Source: Kurthia zopfii (GTDB lineage: Bacteria > Bacillota > Bacilli > Bacillales_A > Planococcaceae). From it: a DNA stretch of 64,000 bases. The notes below the pieces were generated by a model, which had not been told where the DNA came from, did not search any database, and saw only the letters and a program-made list of their open reading frames with translations. Location of the stretch: contig NZ_QFVS01000004.1 in the NCBI RefSeq assembly GCF_003143955.1, forward strand, positions 1 through 64,000, in the 5' to 3' direction. Made by a program: the position numbers and the translations under genes. Below, piece after piece: positions 1 through 8,041 of the stretch (its first letter is position 1; each line of letters starts with the position of its first letter).

Positions 1-359
1 GTGCCTTTTTGATTGTTCGTTGTATAGCTTTGTATCGGGTTTTTCTTACTTTTGAAACGAGGGAATCCAACAGATTGATCGCGGAAGAAGTTTTTATAGG
101 CTTTTTCTAAGTTACGTTGTGCGTTAGCTAAAGCTAAACTATCGACTTCTTTCAAAAAGGGAAATTCCGTCTTATATTTTGCAGGTGTCGGGAATTTTTG
201 TTTTTTGGATACATCGAGTTTGGATTCTTCATAATTTTTCATCCGTTCATCCAGCATAAGGTTGTAGACCTTACGGACACAACCGAACGTCTTCGCAAAG
301 AATATTTCTTGTTCTTCTGTTGGGTAAATTCTGAATTTGTAGGCTTTCAATTGTTCCAT
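1..359 (-). CDS. tnpB: TnpB-family RNA-guided endonuclease, N-terminal part (truncated by window edge)
   Basis: The frame opens with an ATG at 359 and stays open to the window edge (about 119 codons visible). The first residues, MEQLKAYKFRIYPT followed by EEQEIFFAKTFGCVRKVYN, are typical of the N-terminal helix-turn-helix of OrfB/TnpB proteins, and NPIQSYTTNNQKG is the usual start of the next region. The RuvC-like catalytic residues and the zinc ribbon would lie outside the window, so activity cannot be judged. A strong ribosome site (AAAGGAGG) sits just upstream. It follows tnpA in the same direction and is probably co-transcribed. TnpB of this family is an RNA-guided nuclease that helps retain the element. 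Confidence 0.88.
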   Translation of the reverse strand, partial: MEQLKAYKFRIYPTEEQEIFFAKTFGCVRKVYNLMLDERMKNYEESKLDVSKKQKFPTPAKYKTEFPFLKEVDSLALANAQRNLEKAYKNFFRDQSVGFPRFKSKKNPIQSYTTNNQKG

Positions 360-375
360 AAGGTTTACCTCCTTT

Positions 376-780
376 TTATTTGTGATTATTTCCTTGTTCT
401 TCAATGTATTTTTTGATGACTTCAATCGGTGCGCCACCTGTTGTCAAAAGACAAAAACTTTTAGACCAAAACATTTCTTTCCAAAGGTGTTCTTTCACTC
501 TTGGATAATCACGTTTAATCAATCGAGAACTTGCACTTTTATACGAATTGATAAATTTGCTCAATTCCGTTTTAGGGTGAGCCTTGAATAAGATATGCAC
601 ATGGTCTTGGTCGTGATTCCATTCTTCTAGCGTGATGTGATATGATTCCGCAATTCGCTCGAAAGTTGATTTAGCGAATTCAGATATTTCATCATCTATT
701 ACTTTTCTTCGATATTTCGTAACGAATATAAGGTGATAATAAAGTTGAAAGACTGAATGTTTATTTGTGTCTAATTTCAT
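376..780 (-). CDS. tnpA: IS200/IS605 Y1 transposase TnpA
   Basis: 134 residues, normal length for the family. The HUH metal-binding motif is seen as HVH at residues 60-62 (in DQDHVHILF), and the nucleophilic tyrosine is probably Y125 in VIKKYIEEQ. The protein acts as a dimer on single-stranded DNA and recognises subterminal hairpins. No frameshift or stop interrupts it, so it may be active. The start ATG at 780 gives the conserved family opening KHSVFQLYYHLIFVTKYRR. It lies 16 bp upstream of tnpB on the same strand. Confidence 0.95.
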   Translation of the reverse strand: MKLDTNKHSVFQLYYHLIFVTKYRRKVIDDEISEFAKSTFERIAESYHITLEEWNHDQDHVHILFKAHPKTELSKFINSYKSASSRLIKRDYPRVKEHLWKEMFWSKSFCLLTTGGAPIEVIKKYIEEQGNNHK

Positions 781-855
781 TAATATATAAACTCCTAACT
801 AATTATAGACTGATTTTATCAAACCTAAAATAAAAAGGCAATAAACCCTTTATAT

Positions 856-890
856 CAGTTTTCGAGTTACCAACGGTAACCCTCAAACTG
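856..890 (-). other. imperfect hairpin in tnpA leader
   Basis: The 35-bp segment folds on itself: CAGTTT at 856-861 pairs with AAACTG at 885-890, and GTTACC at 866-871 pairs with GGTAAC at 875-880 around an AAC loop. It lies between the left-end hairpin and tnpA. In IS200 a structured leader limits transposase translation; a similar role here is only inference. Confidence 0.5.
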
Positions 891-902
891 AACGGTATTC
901 AT

Positions 903-925
903 CCCCCACTTATAGAAGATGGGGG
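903..925 (-). other. IS605-type left-end subterminal hairpin
   Basis: CCCCCA at 903-908 pairs with TGGGGG at 920-925, and CTT/AAG inside extends the stem around an ATAG loop with one bulged A. A short imperfect palindrome with an unpaired base near the end of the element and upstream of tnpA is what Y1 transposases recognise. Confidence 0.7.
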
Positions 926-1089
926 AATTCTACCGAACAGATGTTAAAAATAACCCCAAGAGGTATATAGACGAGCATTCTGAAGACGTTTTTATTACTT
1001 TCTTTCGCCTCTTTTAGTATTTGATTCAACATGACAATAAAATTAATCATAAAAAAACTAATGAATAATGCACCTGCAATTACTGCCAT
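910..1089 (-). CDS. small membrane protein interrupted by the IS element (C-terminus read from the IS end)
   Basis: A 59-codon frame starts at ATG 1089 after a good ribosome site (AAGGTGG, 5-6 bp away). The native part begins MAVIAGALFISFFMINFIV, a strong membrane segment (about residues 2-21), followed by a charged stretch KEAKESNK and a second hydrophobic patch (about 38-51). The last residues (SVEFPHLL) are encoded by the IS left end, where the stop falls inside the hairpin. So the original gene was cut and now ends in transposon sequence. No family recognised. Upstream on its strand is an ISL3 relic, so its promoter may also be displaced. Confidence 0.55.
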   Translation of the reverse strand: MAVIAGALFISFFMINFIVMLNQILKEAKESNKNVFRMLVYIPLGVIFNICSVEFPHLL

Positions 1090-1169
1090 TTGACCACCTT
1101 ACTTTCTAAATCCAAATAATTATATACTAAAAATAATGTTAAGTTCTTGCTCTGCGTCAAAAGTTGGGG

Positions 1170-1333
1170 TGAATGAAATTGATTTTTTTAATTCAGCCCA
1201 ACATTTTTGTACTTGATTGCTAATTGTATTTTGGGTATAAATCGATTGAATCGTTTATAGCCAAATGCATTGTGTTTCATTACTTTTTTGTTATTAATAC
1301 CTTCCAAAAAAACCATTTGAATAACCTGATTCC
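1170..1333 (-). pseudogene. ISL3-family transposase C-terminal remnant
   Basis: Read on the minus strand across one frameshift, the segment gives GYSNGF, then FLEGINNKKVMKHNAFGYK and RFNRFIPKIQLAIKYKN before a stop. This matches the C-terminal signature of ISL3 transposases (NGxxEGxNNKIKVxKRxAFGYRxFxRF). No catalytic domain remains. The same remnant, differently decayed, is found at 15390-15580. Confidence 0.65.
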
Positions 1334-1367
1334 TTTCTTTCGAAAAGCGTTAGTATCAATCATTGAA

Positions 1368-1604
1368 AGAAATAACGAGGACTCCTGCCGAAAAACAAGT
1401 GTGAAGCAATCCTTTCTTTGTCTAGCTTCAAACGCTATATGCTATGGGATACTTCAGGTTTTCGGGAGAAAGTAATGGTGCTTTTACTTTCTCTTCAAAC
1501 CTTGCAGTACCCTCGCATATGAACGAGCGTTTTGCGCCTTTCTTTCCACCTAAAGTGGAAAGAAATAGTGCGGCACTTGTCGGCGGAAAGCATTCGTTAT
1601 TTCT
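1368..1604. repeat. short palindromic repeat, copy 1 (interrupted by the long module)
   Basis: The ends AGAAATAACGA (1368-1378) and TCGTTATTTCT (1594-1604) are perfect inverted repeats. The inner left part, GAGGACTCCTGCCG followed by AAAAACAAGTGTGAAGCA, is shared almost base for base with copies at 15755 and 55487. The right part holds CACTTGTCGGCGG, the inverse of the inner left arm. Compared with the 53-bp copy at 15755, about 185 bp is inserted, including the long palindrome at 1430-1532. Confidence 0.7.
1430..1532. repeat. long palindromic intergenic module, copy 1
   Basis: About 100 bp that folds into one long imperfect hairpin: AAACGCT...AGCGTTT at the ends, then ATATGC/GCATAT, GGGATACTT with AAGTACCC-like partner, AGGTTT/AAACCT, and GAGAAAGT/ACTTTCTC around a 12-bp loop. 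A copy in the opposite orientation lies at 53715-53815 and keeps the same arms with scattered changes. Layout resembles the TGTCTAGC-type intergenic repeats seen in Bacillales, from general knowledge and not tested here. Confidence 0.7.
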
Positions 1605-1656
1605 GAAAGCTACAACGTAAATTGTTTTAAGACCCCAACATATATTATAGGACCGT

Positions 1657-1704
1657 AAAAAATGAGCGGCATACGCTTCATTTAAGAAACATACGCTCGC
1701 TCAT
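1657..1704 (-). terminator. aroA terminator
   Basis: On the minus strand ATGAGCG (1698-1704) pairs with CGCTCAT (1662-1668) and is followed by a run of six T. It lies just after the aroA stop, closing the aro operon. Confidence 0.65.
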
Positions 1705-1708
1705 CGAA

Positions 1709-2998
1709 CTATTGTGATAATTTTTGTAGATCTTCAAAGAATGTCGGATAAGATACTGCGATACAATCCGGATCATCTATCGTAATAGCACCTGATGTTA
1801 CAAGTGAAGCAATCGCATTCATCATGCCAATGCGGTGATCGCCATAAGTTCGTAAAGATGCACCTGATAGCTTCGTAGGACCTGTAATTTTCATTCCATC
1901 ATCCGTCGCTTCAATATTTGCACCTAACTTTTTCAACTCGTCTACAACAGCATCTATTCGATTCGTTTCCTTCACTTTCAATTCTTCAGCATCTTTAATA
2001 ATGGTCGTACCTTCTGCTTGCGTTGCTAAAAGGGCGATAATCGGAATTTCATCGATTAATCTTGGGATAATATCTCCACCAATTACTGTCGCTTTCAAGT
2101 CTGAAGTTTTGATTGTTAACGTTCCAATCGCTTCAGGATTACTGTCGTCAACTTCAGAAATCGTCAATTGAGCATTCATTTGTTGCAATACATCAATAAT
2201 TCCTGTACGTGTTTCATTTAAACCGACATTTTTAAGTGTAATTTCACTATTTGGCGAAATCGCACCTGCTACAAGGAAGAATGCAGCAGAAGAAATGTCA
2301 CTTGGTACATCGACTTTAACAGCTTTCAATTTCTGACCACCTTGAATAGAGATTTTTTTATCTTCAACATTAAGGTCTACACCAAATTGTTTTAACATTT
2401 TCTCCGTATGATCTCTCGTCTTCTCAACTTCATGAATCACTGTCGTTCCATTTGCATTCAATGCCGCAAGAAGGATCGCTGATTTCACTTGTGCGCTCGC
2501 TACTGGCATCACATATTCAATCGCATTTAATGGACTACCTTTGACCGCAATCGGTGTGAATTGACCATCTTCACGCCCAGAGAACTGTGCATTCATCTCT
2601 CTTAATGGATTGATGACACGTTTCATCGGCCGTTTGGCAATCGATTCATCCCCTGTTAACACTGCATGAATGTGAGAACCCGCTAGTAAACCTAATAATA
2701 ATCGCGTAGTCGTCCCTGAATTCCCCATATATAAAATATCCTTTGGTTCTTCCCAAGCGTCCATACCACGACTTTCAATTTTGACATTTGTACCGTTTTG
2801 CTCAATTTTTACGCCCATTTGTTTAAATGCAGCAATCGTACTTAAGCAATCTTCACCCGGTAGGAATCCGGTCACATTTGTCGTTCCTTCAGCCATACTA
2901 CCGAACATAATCGAGCGGTGAGAAATCGACTTATCTCCTGGAACTTTGATCGTTCCTTTTAAACTTTGATTCTCGAAATTAATCGTTTTATTCGCCAT
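1709..2998 (-). CDS. aroA: 3-phosphoshikimate 1-carboxyvinyltransferase (EPSP synthase)
   Basis: 429 residues, normal length. Joins phosphoenolpyruvate to shikimate 3-phosphate, the sixth shikimate step. Substrate-binding stretches are clear: GDKSISHRS near residue 21, the PEP loop YMGNSGTTTRLL near 90, RPMKRVINPL near 122, and the C-terminal KVKETNRIDA and GDHRIGMMNAIA. The GNSGTTTR form places it in the Firmicute (class II type) group. The start is fixed by AAGGAGG 8 bp upstream of ATG 2998. It is the last gene of aroC-aroB-aroH-hisC-tyrA-aroA, 12 bp after tyrA, in the B. subtilis order (called aroE there). In B. subtilis tpr-type genes follow; here the IS/repeat region follows. Confidence 0.97.
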   Translation of the reverse strand: MANKTINFENQSLKGTIKVPGDKSISHRSIMFGSMAEGTTNVTGFLPGEDCLSTIAAFKQMGVKIEQNGTNVKIESRGMDAWEEPKDILYMGNSGTTTRLLLGLLAGSHIHAVLTGDESIAKRPMKRVINPLREMNAQFSGREDGQFTPIAVKGSPLNAIEYVMPVASAQVKSAILLAALNANGTTVIHEVEKTRDHTEKMLKQFGVDLNVEDKKISIQGGQKLKAVKVDVPSDISSAAFFLVAGAISPNSEITLKNVGLNETRTGIIDVLQQMNAQLTISEVDDSNPEAIGTLTIKTSDLKATVIGGDIIPRLIDEIPIIALLATQAEGTTIIKDAEELKVKETNRIDAVVDELKKLGANIEATDDGMKITGPTKLSGASLRTYGDHRIGMMNAIASLVTSGAITIDDPDCIAVSYPTFFEDLQKLSQ

Positions 2999-3010
2999 AT
3001 TATAGCCTCC

Positions 3011-4108
3011 TTAAGAAATGTAAAACTCATATGGGCTGCGACTTCTAATACATTCCGCCGCTCGTTGACGATCTCCATTCGTTTGGAAACTTACAACTAA
3101 AATTCCGAAAACATCTTCGCGTGTTTCGACAATTCGTATATTTGTAATACTAATTTTTTCTTCAGCAAAATAGCCTGTTATTTCGGCAATACTACCAGGG
3201 TAATCGGGTACGTCAATATAGAGATCATACGTCGTAAAGATTGCACCCGAAGAAACAGGTAAATCATCTCGGAACGACTTTGCCTCCGAGAAAAAGCGGA
3301 AAATATCATCATCCGTTCCTTCAGTTAAAATCGATTGAACGCGCGACATCTCTTGCTGCCATTTGCTTAATTGTTGTTGAATTTGTTCTTTATTTTGTAC
3401 CGTAATATCTTGCCACATCGTAGGGTTTGAACTTGCGATTCGCGTAATATCGCGGAAACCACCAGCTGCTAAACGACGTGTGAAACCATTCGTTTCATTT
3501 TCCTTTGATAATTGATGCACGAGTGAAGCCGCGACAACATGGGGGAAATGACTCACAACAGAAGTCATATGATCATGTTCTTCTGCAGGGACAACGACGA
3601 TTTTCGCACTTGTTAATTTTAATAAATTTTCTAAATTCTTCACTTGTTCTTTCGAAGTAGATGCTAATGGTGTCAGCATATAATACGCATTTTCAAATAA
3701 TATTGGTTTTGCAGCCATCACACCACTTTTATGCGAGCCGGCCATTGGATGCCCACCGATAAAAGTAATGCCACGCGCTTGTAAAAGCTCTGCTTCATCC
3801 ATGATCATCTGTTTCGTACTACCTGTATCTGTAACGATGACATCTTCTCGTAATTGCCAAGCTTGGATTTTCTTCATCCATTCAAGTGTCGCGTTGACAG
3901 GTGTCGCAAATATCAATACATCCGCATCTTTCGCTTCAATTTCTGGATCTTGCGCCGCTTCATGAATCACGCCTAACACTTTCGCACTTTGAAGTGTATT
4001 TGCACTAGCATCGTAGCCAAATACGCGATTTTCTGGAGAGCGTTGGAGCGCCAATGCGATGGAACCTCCAATTAGACCGAGTCCTATTACGACAATTTTT
4101 TTACTCAA
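3011..4108 (-). CDS. tyrA: prephenate dehydrogenase
   Basis: 365 residues. Oxidises prephenate to 4-hydroxyphenylpyruvate for tyrosine synthesis. The N-terminal Rossmann fold shows GLGLIGGSIALAL (residues 9-21), followed by GGHPMAGSHKSG of the prephenate site near 118. The C-terminal 80 residues form an ACT domain (IDVPDYPGSIAEITGYF), the usual tyrosine-sensing part in Bacillus, so feedback inhibition by tyrosine is likely. The start is a TTG whose bases overlap the hisC stop (TTTGA), with AAGGTG upstream, so translation is probably coupled to hisC. Confidence 0.96.
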   Translation of the reverse strand: MSKKIVVIGLGLIGGSIALALQRSPENRVFGYDASANTLQSAKVLGVIHEAAQDPEIEAKDADVLIFATPVNATLEWMKKIQAWQLREDVIVTDTGSTKQMIMDEAELLQARGITFIGGHPMAGSHKSGVMAAKPILFENAYYMLTPLASTSKEQVKNLENLLKLTSAKIVVVPAEEHDHMTSVVSHFPHVVAASLVHQLSKENETNGFTRRLAAGGFRDITRIASSNPTMWQDITVQNKEQIQQQLSKWQQEMSRVQSILTEGTDDDIFRFFSEAKSFRDDLPVSSGAIFTTYDLYIDVPDYPGSIAEITGYFAEEKISITNIRIVETREDVFGILVVSFQTNGDRQRAAECIRSRSPYEFYIS

Positions 4109-5205
4109 ACGACCACACCTTGTTGTTGTAAAATTGTTTGAAGTTGTGCGAGTAAACCTTCATTCTGTTCTTTCGTACCAATCGTTACACGAATATATTG
4201 AGGAACACCTAATGCATTCCCGCTACGGATAATATAGCCTTTTTCCATCAATTTTTGGAACACTTCATCACTATCCATCTTCACTTCGAATAAGATGAAG
4301 TTCGTCTCCGTTGGGCAGTAATCCAATTGATTTGCTTCACAAAAAGTAATGTATTGCTTTTTGCCAGCTTCATTTACTTCACGACATTGTTCTAAGTATG
4401 CTTGATCTGCAACAGCTACAGGTACAATAGCTTGGCTCAAGACCGTATTGTTGAATGGTCCACGAACAGGATCAAATTTCGCAATCAAGTCTGGATGAGC
4501 AATTCCGTAACCAACTCGGAATGCCGCAAGTCCATATGCTTTTGAAAACGTACGTAAAATTAATATATTCTTATATTGATTTAATAGAGAGATTGAATCG
4601 TGGAGATTAGCACTTGTCACATATTCAAAATATGCTTCATCTAAAACGACTAATACATCACTTGGCACTTTTGCTAAAAAGGCTTGTAATGGTGCGTCTT
4701 CTACAATGCCACCTGTTGGATTGTTCGGGCTACAAATCCAGACAACTGCCGTATGTGCATCGATTGCATCGTACATGGCATCTAAATCATGTAATCGATT
4801 TTTCAAAGGTACTTCTCGCACTTCTGCCCCTTCGATTACTGCGTTTAATTTATATTGTGAGAAAGTTGGTGTAGCCATTACTGTATTCACACCTGGTTGT
4901 AAAAGTGCGCGTGTAACGATGCTAATTAACTCATCTGAACCATTACCGAAAATAAGTTGATTTGGATTGACGTTTAAGTGGTTGGCAACAGCATTTCTCA
5001 TATCTGTCCCATAACCATCTGGATATAGTGCAAAATTATGAGCAGATTCTTGTAAATATGCTGTCACTTTTGGTGAACATCCTAATGGATTTTCATTAGA
5101 TGCTAATTTCACAATTTCATCCAAACCAAATTCTCTCTTAACTGCGTCAATCGATTTCCCCGGTTGGTATGCTTTTAACCCTTTAACTGATTCTTTCCAT
5201 TTCAT
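4105..5205 (-). CDS. hisC: histidinol-phosphate / aromatic amino acid aminotransferase
   Basis: 366 residues, PLP-dependent fold type I. Key stretches: KLASNENPLGCSP near residue 33, the cofactor Asp in DEAYFEY near 190, and the PLP lysine in RTFSKAYGLAAFRVGYG near 220. In Bacillus this single enzyme serves both histidine synthesis and the last step of tyrosine/phenylalanine, which explains its place before tyrA. In B. subtilis it follows trpA; here aroH is only 26 bp upstream, so the trp genes are missing from this spot. Start ATG 5205 follows a GGCGAAGGTAAG leader. Confidence 0.96.
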   Translation of the reverse strand: MKWKESVKGLKAYQPGKSIDAVKREFGLDEIVKLASNENPLGCSPKVTAYLQESAHNFALYPDGYGTDMRNAVANHLNVNPNQLIFGNGSDELISIVTRALLQPGVNTVMATPTFSQYKLNAVIEGAEVREVPLKNRLHDLDAMYDAIDAHTAVVWICSPNNPTGGIVEDAPLQAFLAKVPSDVLVVLDEAYFEYVTSANLHDSISLLNQYKNILILRTFSKAYGLAAFRVGYGIAHPDLIAKFDPVRGPFNNTVLSQAIVPVAVADQAYLEQCREVNEAGKKQYITFCEANQLDYCPTETNFILFEVKMDSDEVFQKLMEKGYIIRSGNALGVPQYIRVTIGTKEQNEGLLAQLQTILQQQGVVV

Positions 5206-5231
5206 CTTACCTTCGCCTCTTTCTAAGTCGT

Positions 5232-5594
5232 TTATTTCACTAAATCTGGTCTTAATTTAACCGCGTCATTTAAGTAAACATGTTGGATGTCACGTTGATT
5301 AACCGCCGTTTCGACATGTACTAACATACGAATGCATAGTGGCAATGCGCCTTCCACATTCATCTCATGCATACACATGACCGGTACATAATCCCAACCT
5401 TCATAAGTTCGAACAGATTTTGCTGGAAAAGCAGAAGTAATATCTGGCGTTGTCGTAATCACAACTGAAGCAACATTTTCAGCTTCTATCGCATTTCTTT
5501 CGATTAGTTGTTGTAATAATTCAACTGTTGCTTGCTGAACGAATTGTGCGTCATTTTCAACAATCGTCGTTGCTCCTCTTATGCCTCGAATCAT
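5232..5594 (-). CDS. aroH: monofunctional chorismate mutase, AroH type
   Basis: 120 residues, the trimeric B. subtilis-type enzyme. Rearranges chorismate to prephenate, the entry to tyrosine and phenylalanine. MIRGIRGATTIVEND at the start includes the conserved active-site Arg 6; RTYEGWDYVPVMCMHEMNVEG holds a second active-site region, and the conserved Arg in IRMLVHV follows. Start ATG 5594 has GAGGGG upstream. It sits 12 bp after aroB and 26 bp before hisC. Confidence 0.95.
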   Translation of the reverse strand: MIRGIRGATTIVENDAQFVQQATVELLQQLIERNAIEAENVASVVITTTPDITSAFPAKSVRTYEGWDYVPVMCMHEMNVEGALPLCIRMLVHVETAVNQRDIQHVYLNDAVKLRPDLVK

Positions 5595-5606
5595 GTAAAC
5601 ACCCCT

Positions 5607-6680
5607 CTAAATTATTGTTCGTAAAATCGCGTCGATCTCTCGGCATTCTTCTACAGTTACTTTTTGCACAAAAGGCTGACCTATTTTTTCAAGTAATACA
5701 AATTGTAAAATGCCATACTCCGCCTTTTTATCTTTCATCAAATATGGTAGTAATTCATCAAATGTAAATTGGTGAACCGGCTCAAATTGATAACCACTAT
5801 TTTTCGCAAATTGTAAAAATGCTACTGTCTGATTTCTCGTAATTGAGCCATATTTTTCACCTAATAAAAGCGCATAAACCATACCGATCATGACTGCTTC
5901 CCCGTGTGCTAACTTGCCAAAACCAGAAGCAGCTTCAATCGCATGACCGTAAGTATGACCAAAATTCAAATACTTACGTACGGAATGCTCCTGCTCATCT
6001 TGTGCGACAATATCAGCCTTCACTTGAATACCTTTTTGCAAGTATTCGGCTAATTCTGTCTGCGTAAGATTCGTTACATCCTTCGTCACCATGTCGTCAT
6101 ACCATTGTTCATCAGAAATCAATGCATGTTTGATCGCTTCTGCCATACCCGAACGTACCTCTTTTTCCGGAAGTGTCTTCAAAAAGTCAATATCATACAG
6201 CACGGCCTGTGGTTGATAAAATGCGCCAATCATATTTTTACCGAGTGGATGATTGATCGCCGTTTTGCCACCTACTGCTGAATCATGCGCTAAAATCGTT
6301 GTCGGGATTTGGACGAACGGAATACCTCGCATAAAGGTTGCTGCGACATAACCTGTTAAATCGCCTACAGCCCCTCCTCCAAATGCAAATAACATCGATT
6401 TTCTCGTGCATTTTTCTTCTAGTAAAAATGTTTGTGATGCAAAATAATTTTCGAATGTTTTGCATGCTTCACCTGCTGGAAGTACGAAAACTTTAAATTC
6501 ATAAGGAAATTCAGCTGTAAATCGCGCTTGATGTTGTCGCCATACATTTTCATCGGTGAAAACGATTAATTGGTCAGCATCTTCAATTTTTTCGGAAAGT
6601 GTTTTTACAGCTTCTTGTAAATGATTCGAGCCAATGACCACTTCATAGAAATGAGATGGTGTTTGAACTGGAATACGCAT
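5607..6680 (-). CDS. aroB: 3-dehydroquinate synthase
   Basis: 357 residues. Converts DAHP to 3-dehydroquinate with NAD and a divalent metal. FAFGGGAVGDLTGYVAATF (about residues 97-115) is the NAD-binding segment, PTTILAHDSAVGGKTAIN follows, and the metal ligands are in RSGMAEAIKHA, NFGHTYGHAIE and AHGEAVMIGM. Full length. It starts 2 bp before the aroC stop codon region (6680 against 6683), so the two are tightly coupled. Confidence 0.97.
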   Translation of the reverse strand: MRIPVQTPSHFYEVVIGSNHLQEAVKTLSEKIEDADQLIVFTDENVWRQHQARFTAEFPYEFKVFVLPAGEACKTFENYFASQTFLLEEKCTRKSMLFAFGGGAVGDLTGYVAATFMRGIPFVQIPTTILAHDSAVGGKTAINHPLGKNMIGAFYQPQAVLYDIDFLKTLPEKEVRSGMAEAIKHALISDEQWYDDMVTKDVTNLTQTELAEYLQKGIQVKADIVAQDEQEHSVRKYLNFGHTYGHAIEAASGFGKLAHGEAVMIGMVYALLLGEKYGSITRNQTVAFLQFAKNSGYQFEPVHQFTFDELLPYLMKDKKAEYGILQFVLLEKIGQPFVQKVTVEECREIDAILRTII

Positions 6681-6682
6681 GA

Positions 6683-7864
6683 TTAAAACTCCTTTGAATA
6701 TTGTTTTTGTTGTTCGATTTGTTCTTTCAATTGCGGTAATTGATCCGCGTGGAACTGTTCTAATAATGCTTTTGCAATTTCAAATGCAATGGCGTGTTCT
6801 GCGACAACTGAAGCAGCAGGTACAGCACAAGCATCCGAACGTTCAACTGAAGCTTTGAAAGGCTCTTTCGTCTCGATATCTACGCTTTGAAGTGGTTTGT
6901 ATAGTGTTGGAATTGGCTTCATCACACCTCGTACAACGATTGGCAGTCCTGTCGACATTCCGCCTTCTAAACCACCAAGTCTATTCGTTTTACGTGTGTA
7001 ACCATTTTCTTCATCAAAAAGAATTTCGTCATGTACTTGAGAACCAGGAACATGAGCTGCATCGAATCCAATACCGAATTCCACACCTTTAAATGCGTTA
7101 ATGCTTAACATCGCCTGTGCTAATTTACCGTCTAATTTTCGGTCGTATTGGACATAAGAACCGACGCCTGCTGGCATGCCTTCAACGATGACTTCAACTA
7201 CGCCACCGATCGTATCGCCTGCTTTCTTCGTCGCATCGATTAGTTCAACCATTTTCGCTGAAGCTTCTGGGTCTACGCAGTAACATGGATCTTCTTCCAC
7301 GATTGCGCGAATTTCATCAGCTGTCATTCCTTCAGTAGCGCTGCGATCTACTGCGATGCCCCCGATTTCAACTACATGTGCGACGATTTTAATGCCTAAT
7401 TGCTCTAAAAGGATTTTAGAAACTGCTCCAACCGCTACACGCACTGTCGTTTCACGTGCTGACGAGCGTTCTAAGACGTTTCGTAAGTCTCTATGACCAT
7501 ACTTCATACCACCGACTAAATCAGCGTGTCCAGGGCGTGGGCGCGAAATTTGACGTTTGATTTCATTTGGATCGACACCTTCTGCTAATGGTTCAGCACC
7601 CATGATTTTCGTCCAATGTGTCCAATCATCATTTGTAACGACTAATGCGATCGGTGAGCCAAGTGTTTTGCCGTGTCGAATACCAGAAGTGATTTCAACT
7701 GTATCTGTCTCAATCTGCATTCTGCGACCTCTGCCGTGTCCACCTTGACGTCTTTTTAATTCATGATTAATTTGTTCTGCTGTAATTGGTAATAACGAAG
7801 GAACACCTTCAATAATTGCTGTAAGTTGTGGGCCATGTGATTCGCCCGCTGTTAAGTATCTCAT
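6683..7864 (-). CDS. aroC: chorismate synthase
   Basis: 393 residues from the ATG at 7864. The in-frame GTG two codons upstream is less likely, since GGGAG is 9 bp from the ATG and homologues begin [12 protein letters not shown]. Uses reduced FMN to make chorismate from EPSP. Family signatures GESHGPQL (start), [18 protein letters not shown] near 133 and [15 protein letters not shown] near 270 are present. First gene of the aromatic cluster; called aroF in B. subtilis. Confidence 0.97.
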   Translation of the reverse strand: MRYLTAGESHGPQLTAIIEGVPSLLPITAEQINHELKRRQGGHGRGRRMQIETDTVEITSGIRHGKTLGSPIALVVTNDDWTHWTKIMGAEPLAEGVDPNEIKRQISRPRPGHADLVGGMKYGHRDLRNVLERSSARETTVRVAVGAVSKILLEQLGIKIVAHVVEIGGIAVDRSATEGMTADEIRAIVEEDPCYCVDPEASAKMVELIDATKKAGDTIGGVVEVIVEGMPAGVGSYVQYDRKLDGKLAQAMLSINAFKGVEFGIGFDAAHVPGSQVHDEILFDEENGYTRKTNRLGGLEGGMSTGLPIVVRGVMKPIPTLYKPLQSVDIETKEPFKASVERSDACAVPAASVVAEHAIAFEIAKALLEQFHADQLPQLKEQIEQQKQYSKEF

Positions 7865-7997
7865 TTGCACTTTCTCCCTTCAACTCGCTAAAGTATATGT
7901 TTTTCACTATAACATATATTTGCGTGAATTTCAGTCGATTTTCTAATAAAATTAAATAAACTGAAATTTTTATGTTTTTTGAATATATTTTTATTTA

Positions 7998-8029
7998 TAA
8001 AAAACCGCTTTCCACAAATGCGAAAAGCG
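7998..8029 (-). terminator. cheR terminator
   Basis: Minus-strand hairpin CGCTTTTC / GAAAGCGG followed by TTTTTTAT, about 12 bp after the cheR stop. It separates cheR from the aro operon, whose promoter should lie in the remaining AT-rich 130 bp. Confidence 0.65.
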
Positions 8030-8041
8030 TGTCGCTTCATT

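Larger units (their letters stand above)
1..944 (-). mobile_element. IS200/IS605-family element (left part; right end outside window)
   Basis: Two genes on the minus strand in the usual order, a Y1 transposase (376-780) followed 16 bp later by the start of a tnpB gene (1-359), preceded by a subterminal hairpin at 903-925. This is the standard IS605-type layout. The outer limit near 940 is inferred from the hairpin and from the point where an unrelated small membrane-protein reading frame is interrupted. The right end, and any omega/guide RNA at the 3' end of tnpB, lie beyond base 1. Such elements move as single strands, have no terminal inverted repeats and make no target duplication, so the exact edge cannot be read from one side. 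Confidence 0.88.
1147..1655 (-). mobile_element. ISL3-like relic with palindromic repeats inside
   Basis: The left edge carries GTCAAAAGTTGGGGTG (about 1156-1171) and the right edge the reverse, ACCCCAACATATATTATAGG (about 1632-1651); the shared core GTTGGGGT / ACCCCAAC is the remaining terminal inverted repeat. Inside are a decayed transposase C-terminus (minus strand) and two palindromic repeats. A second relic of nearly the same length lies at 15349-15857 in the same orientation. Non-functional. Confidence 0.6.

Noticed and set aside
903-925. Hairpin as an intrinsic terminator
   Set aside because: No T-run on either side; position fits an IS605 subterminal recognition hairpin.
1224-1475. 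83-codon plus-strand frame
   Set aside because: Lies across the ISL3 remnant and the palindromic repeats; reading is antisense to the transposase remnant.
1368-1604. CRISPR-like repeats
   Set aside because: Copies are few, scattered, palindromic and not separated by unique spacers of constant length.
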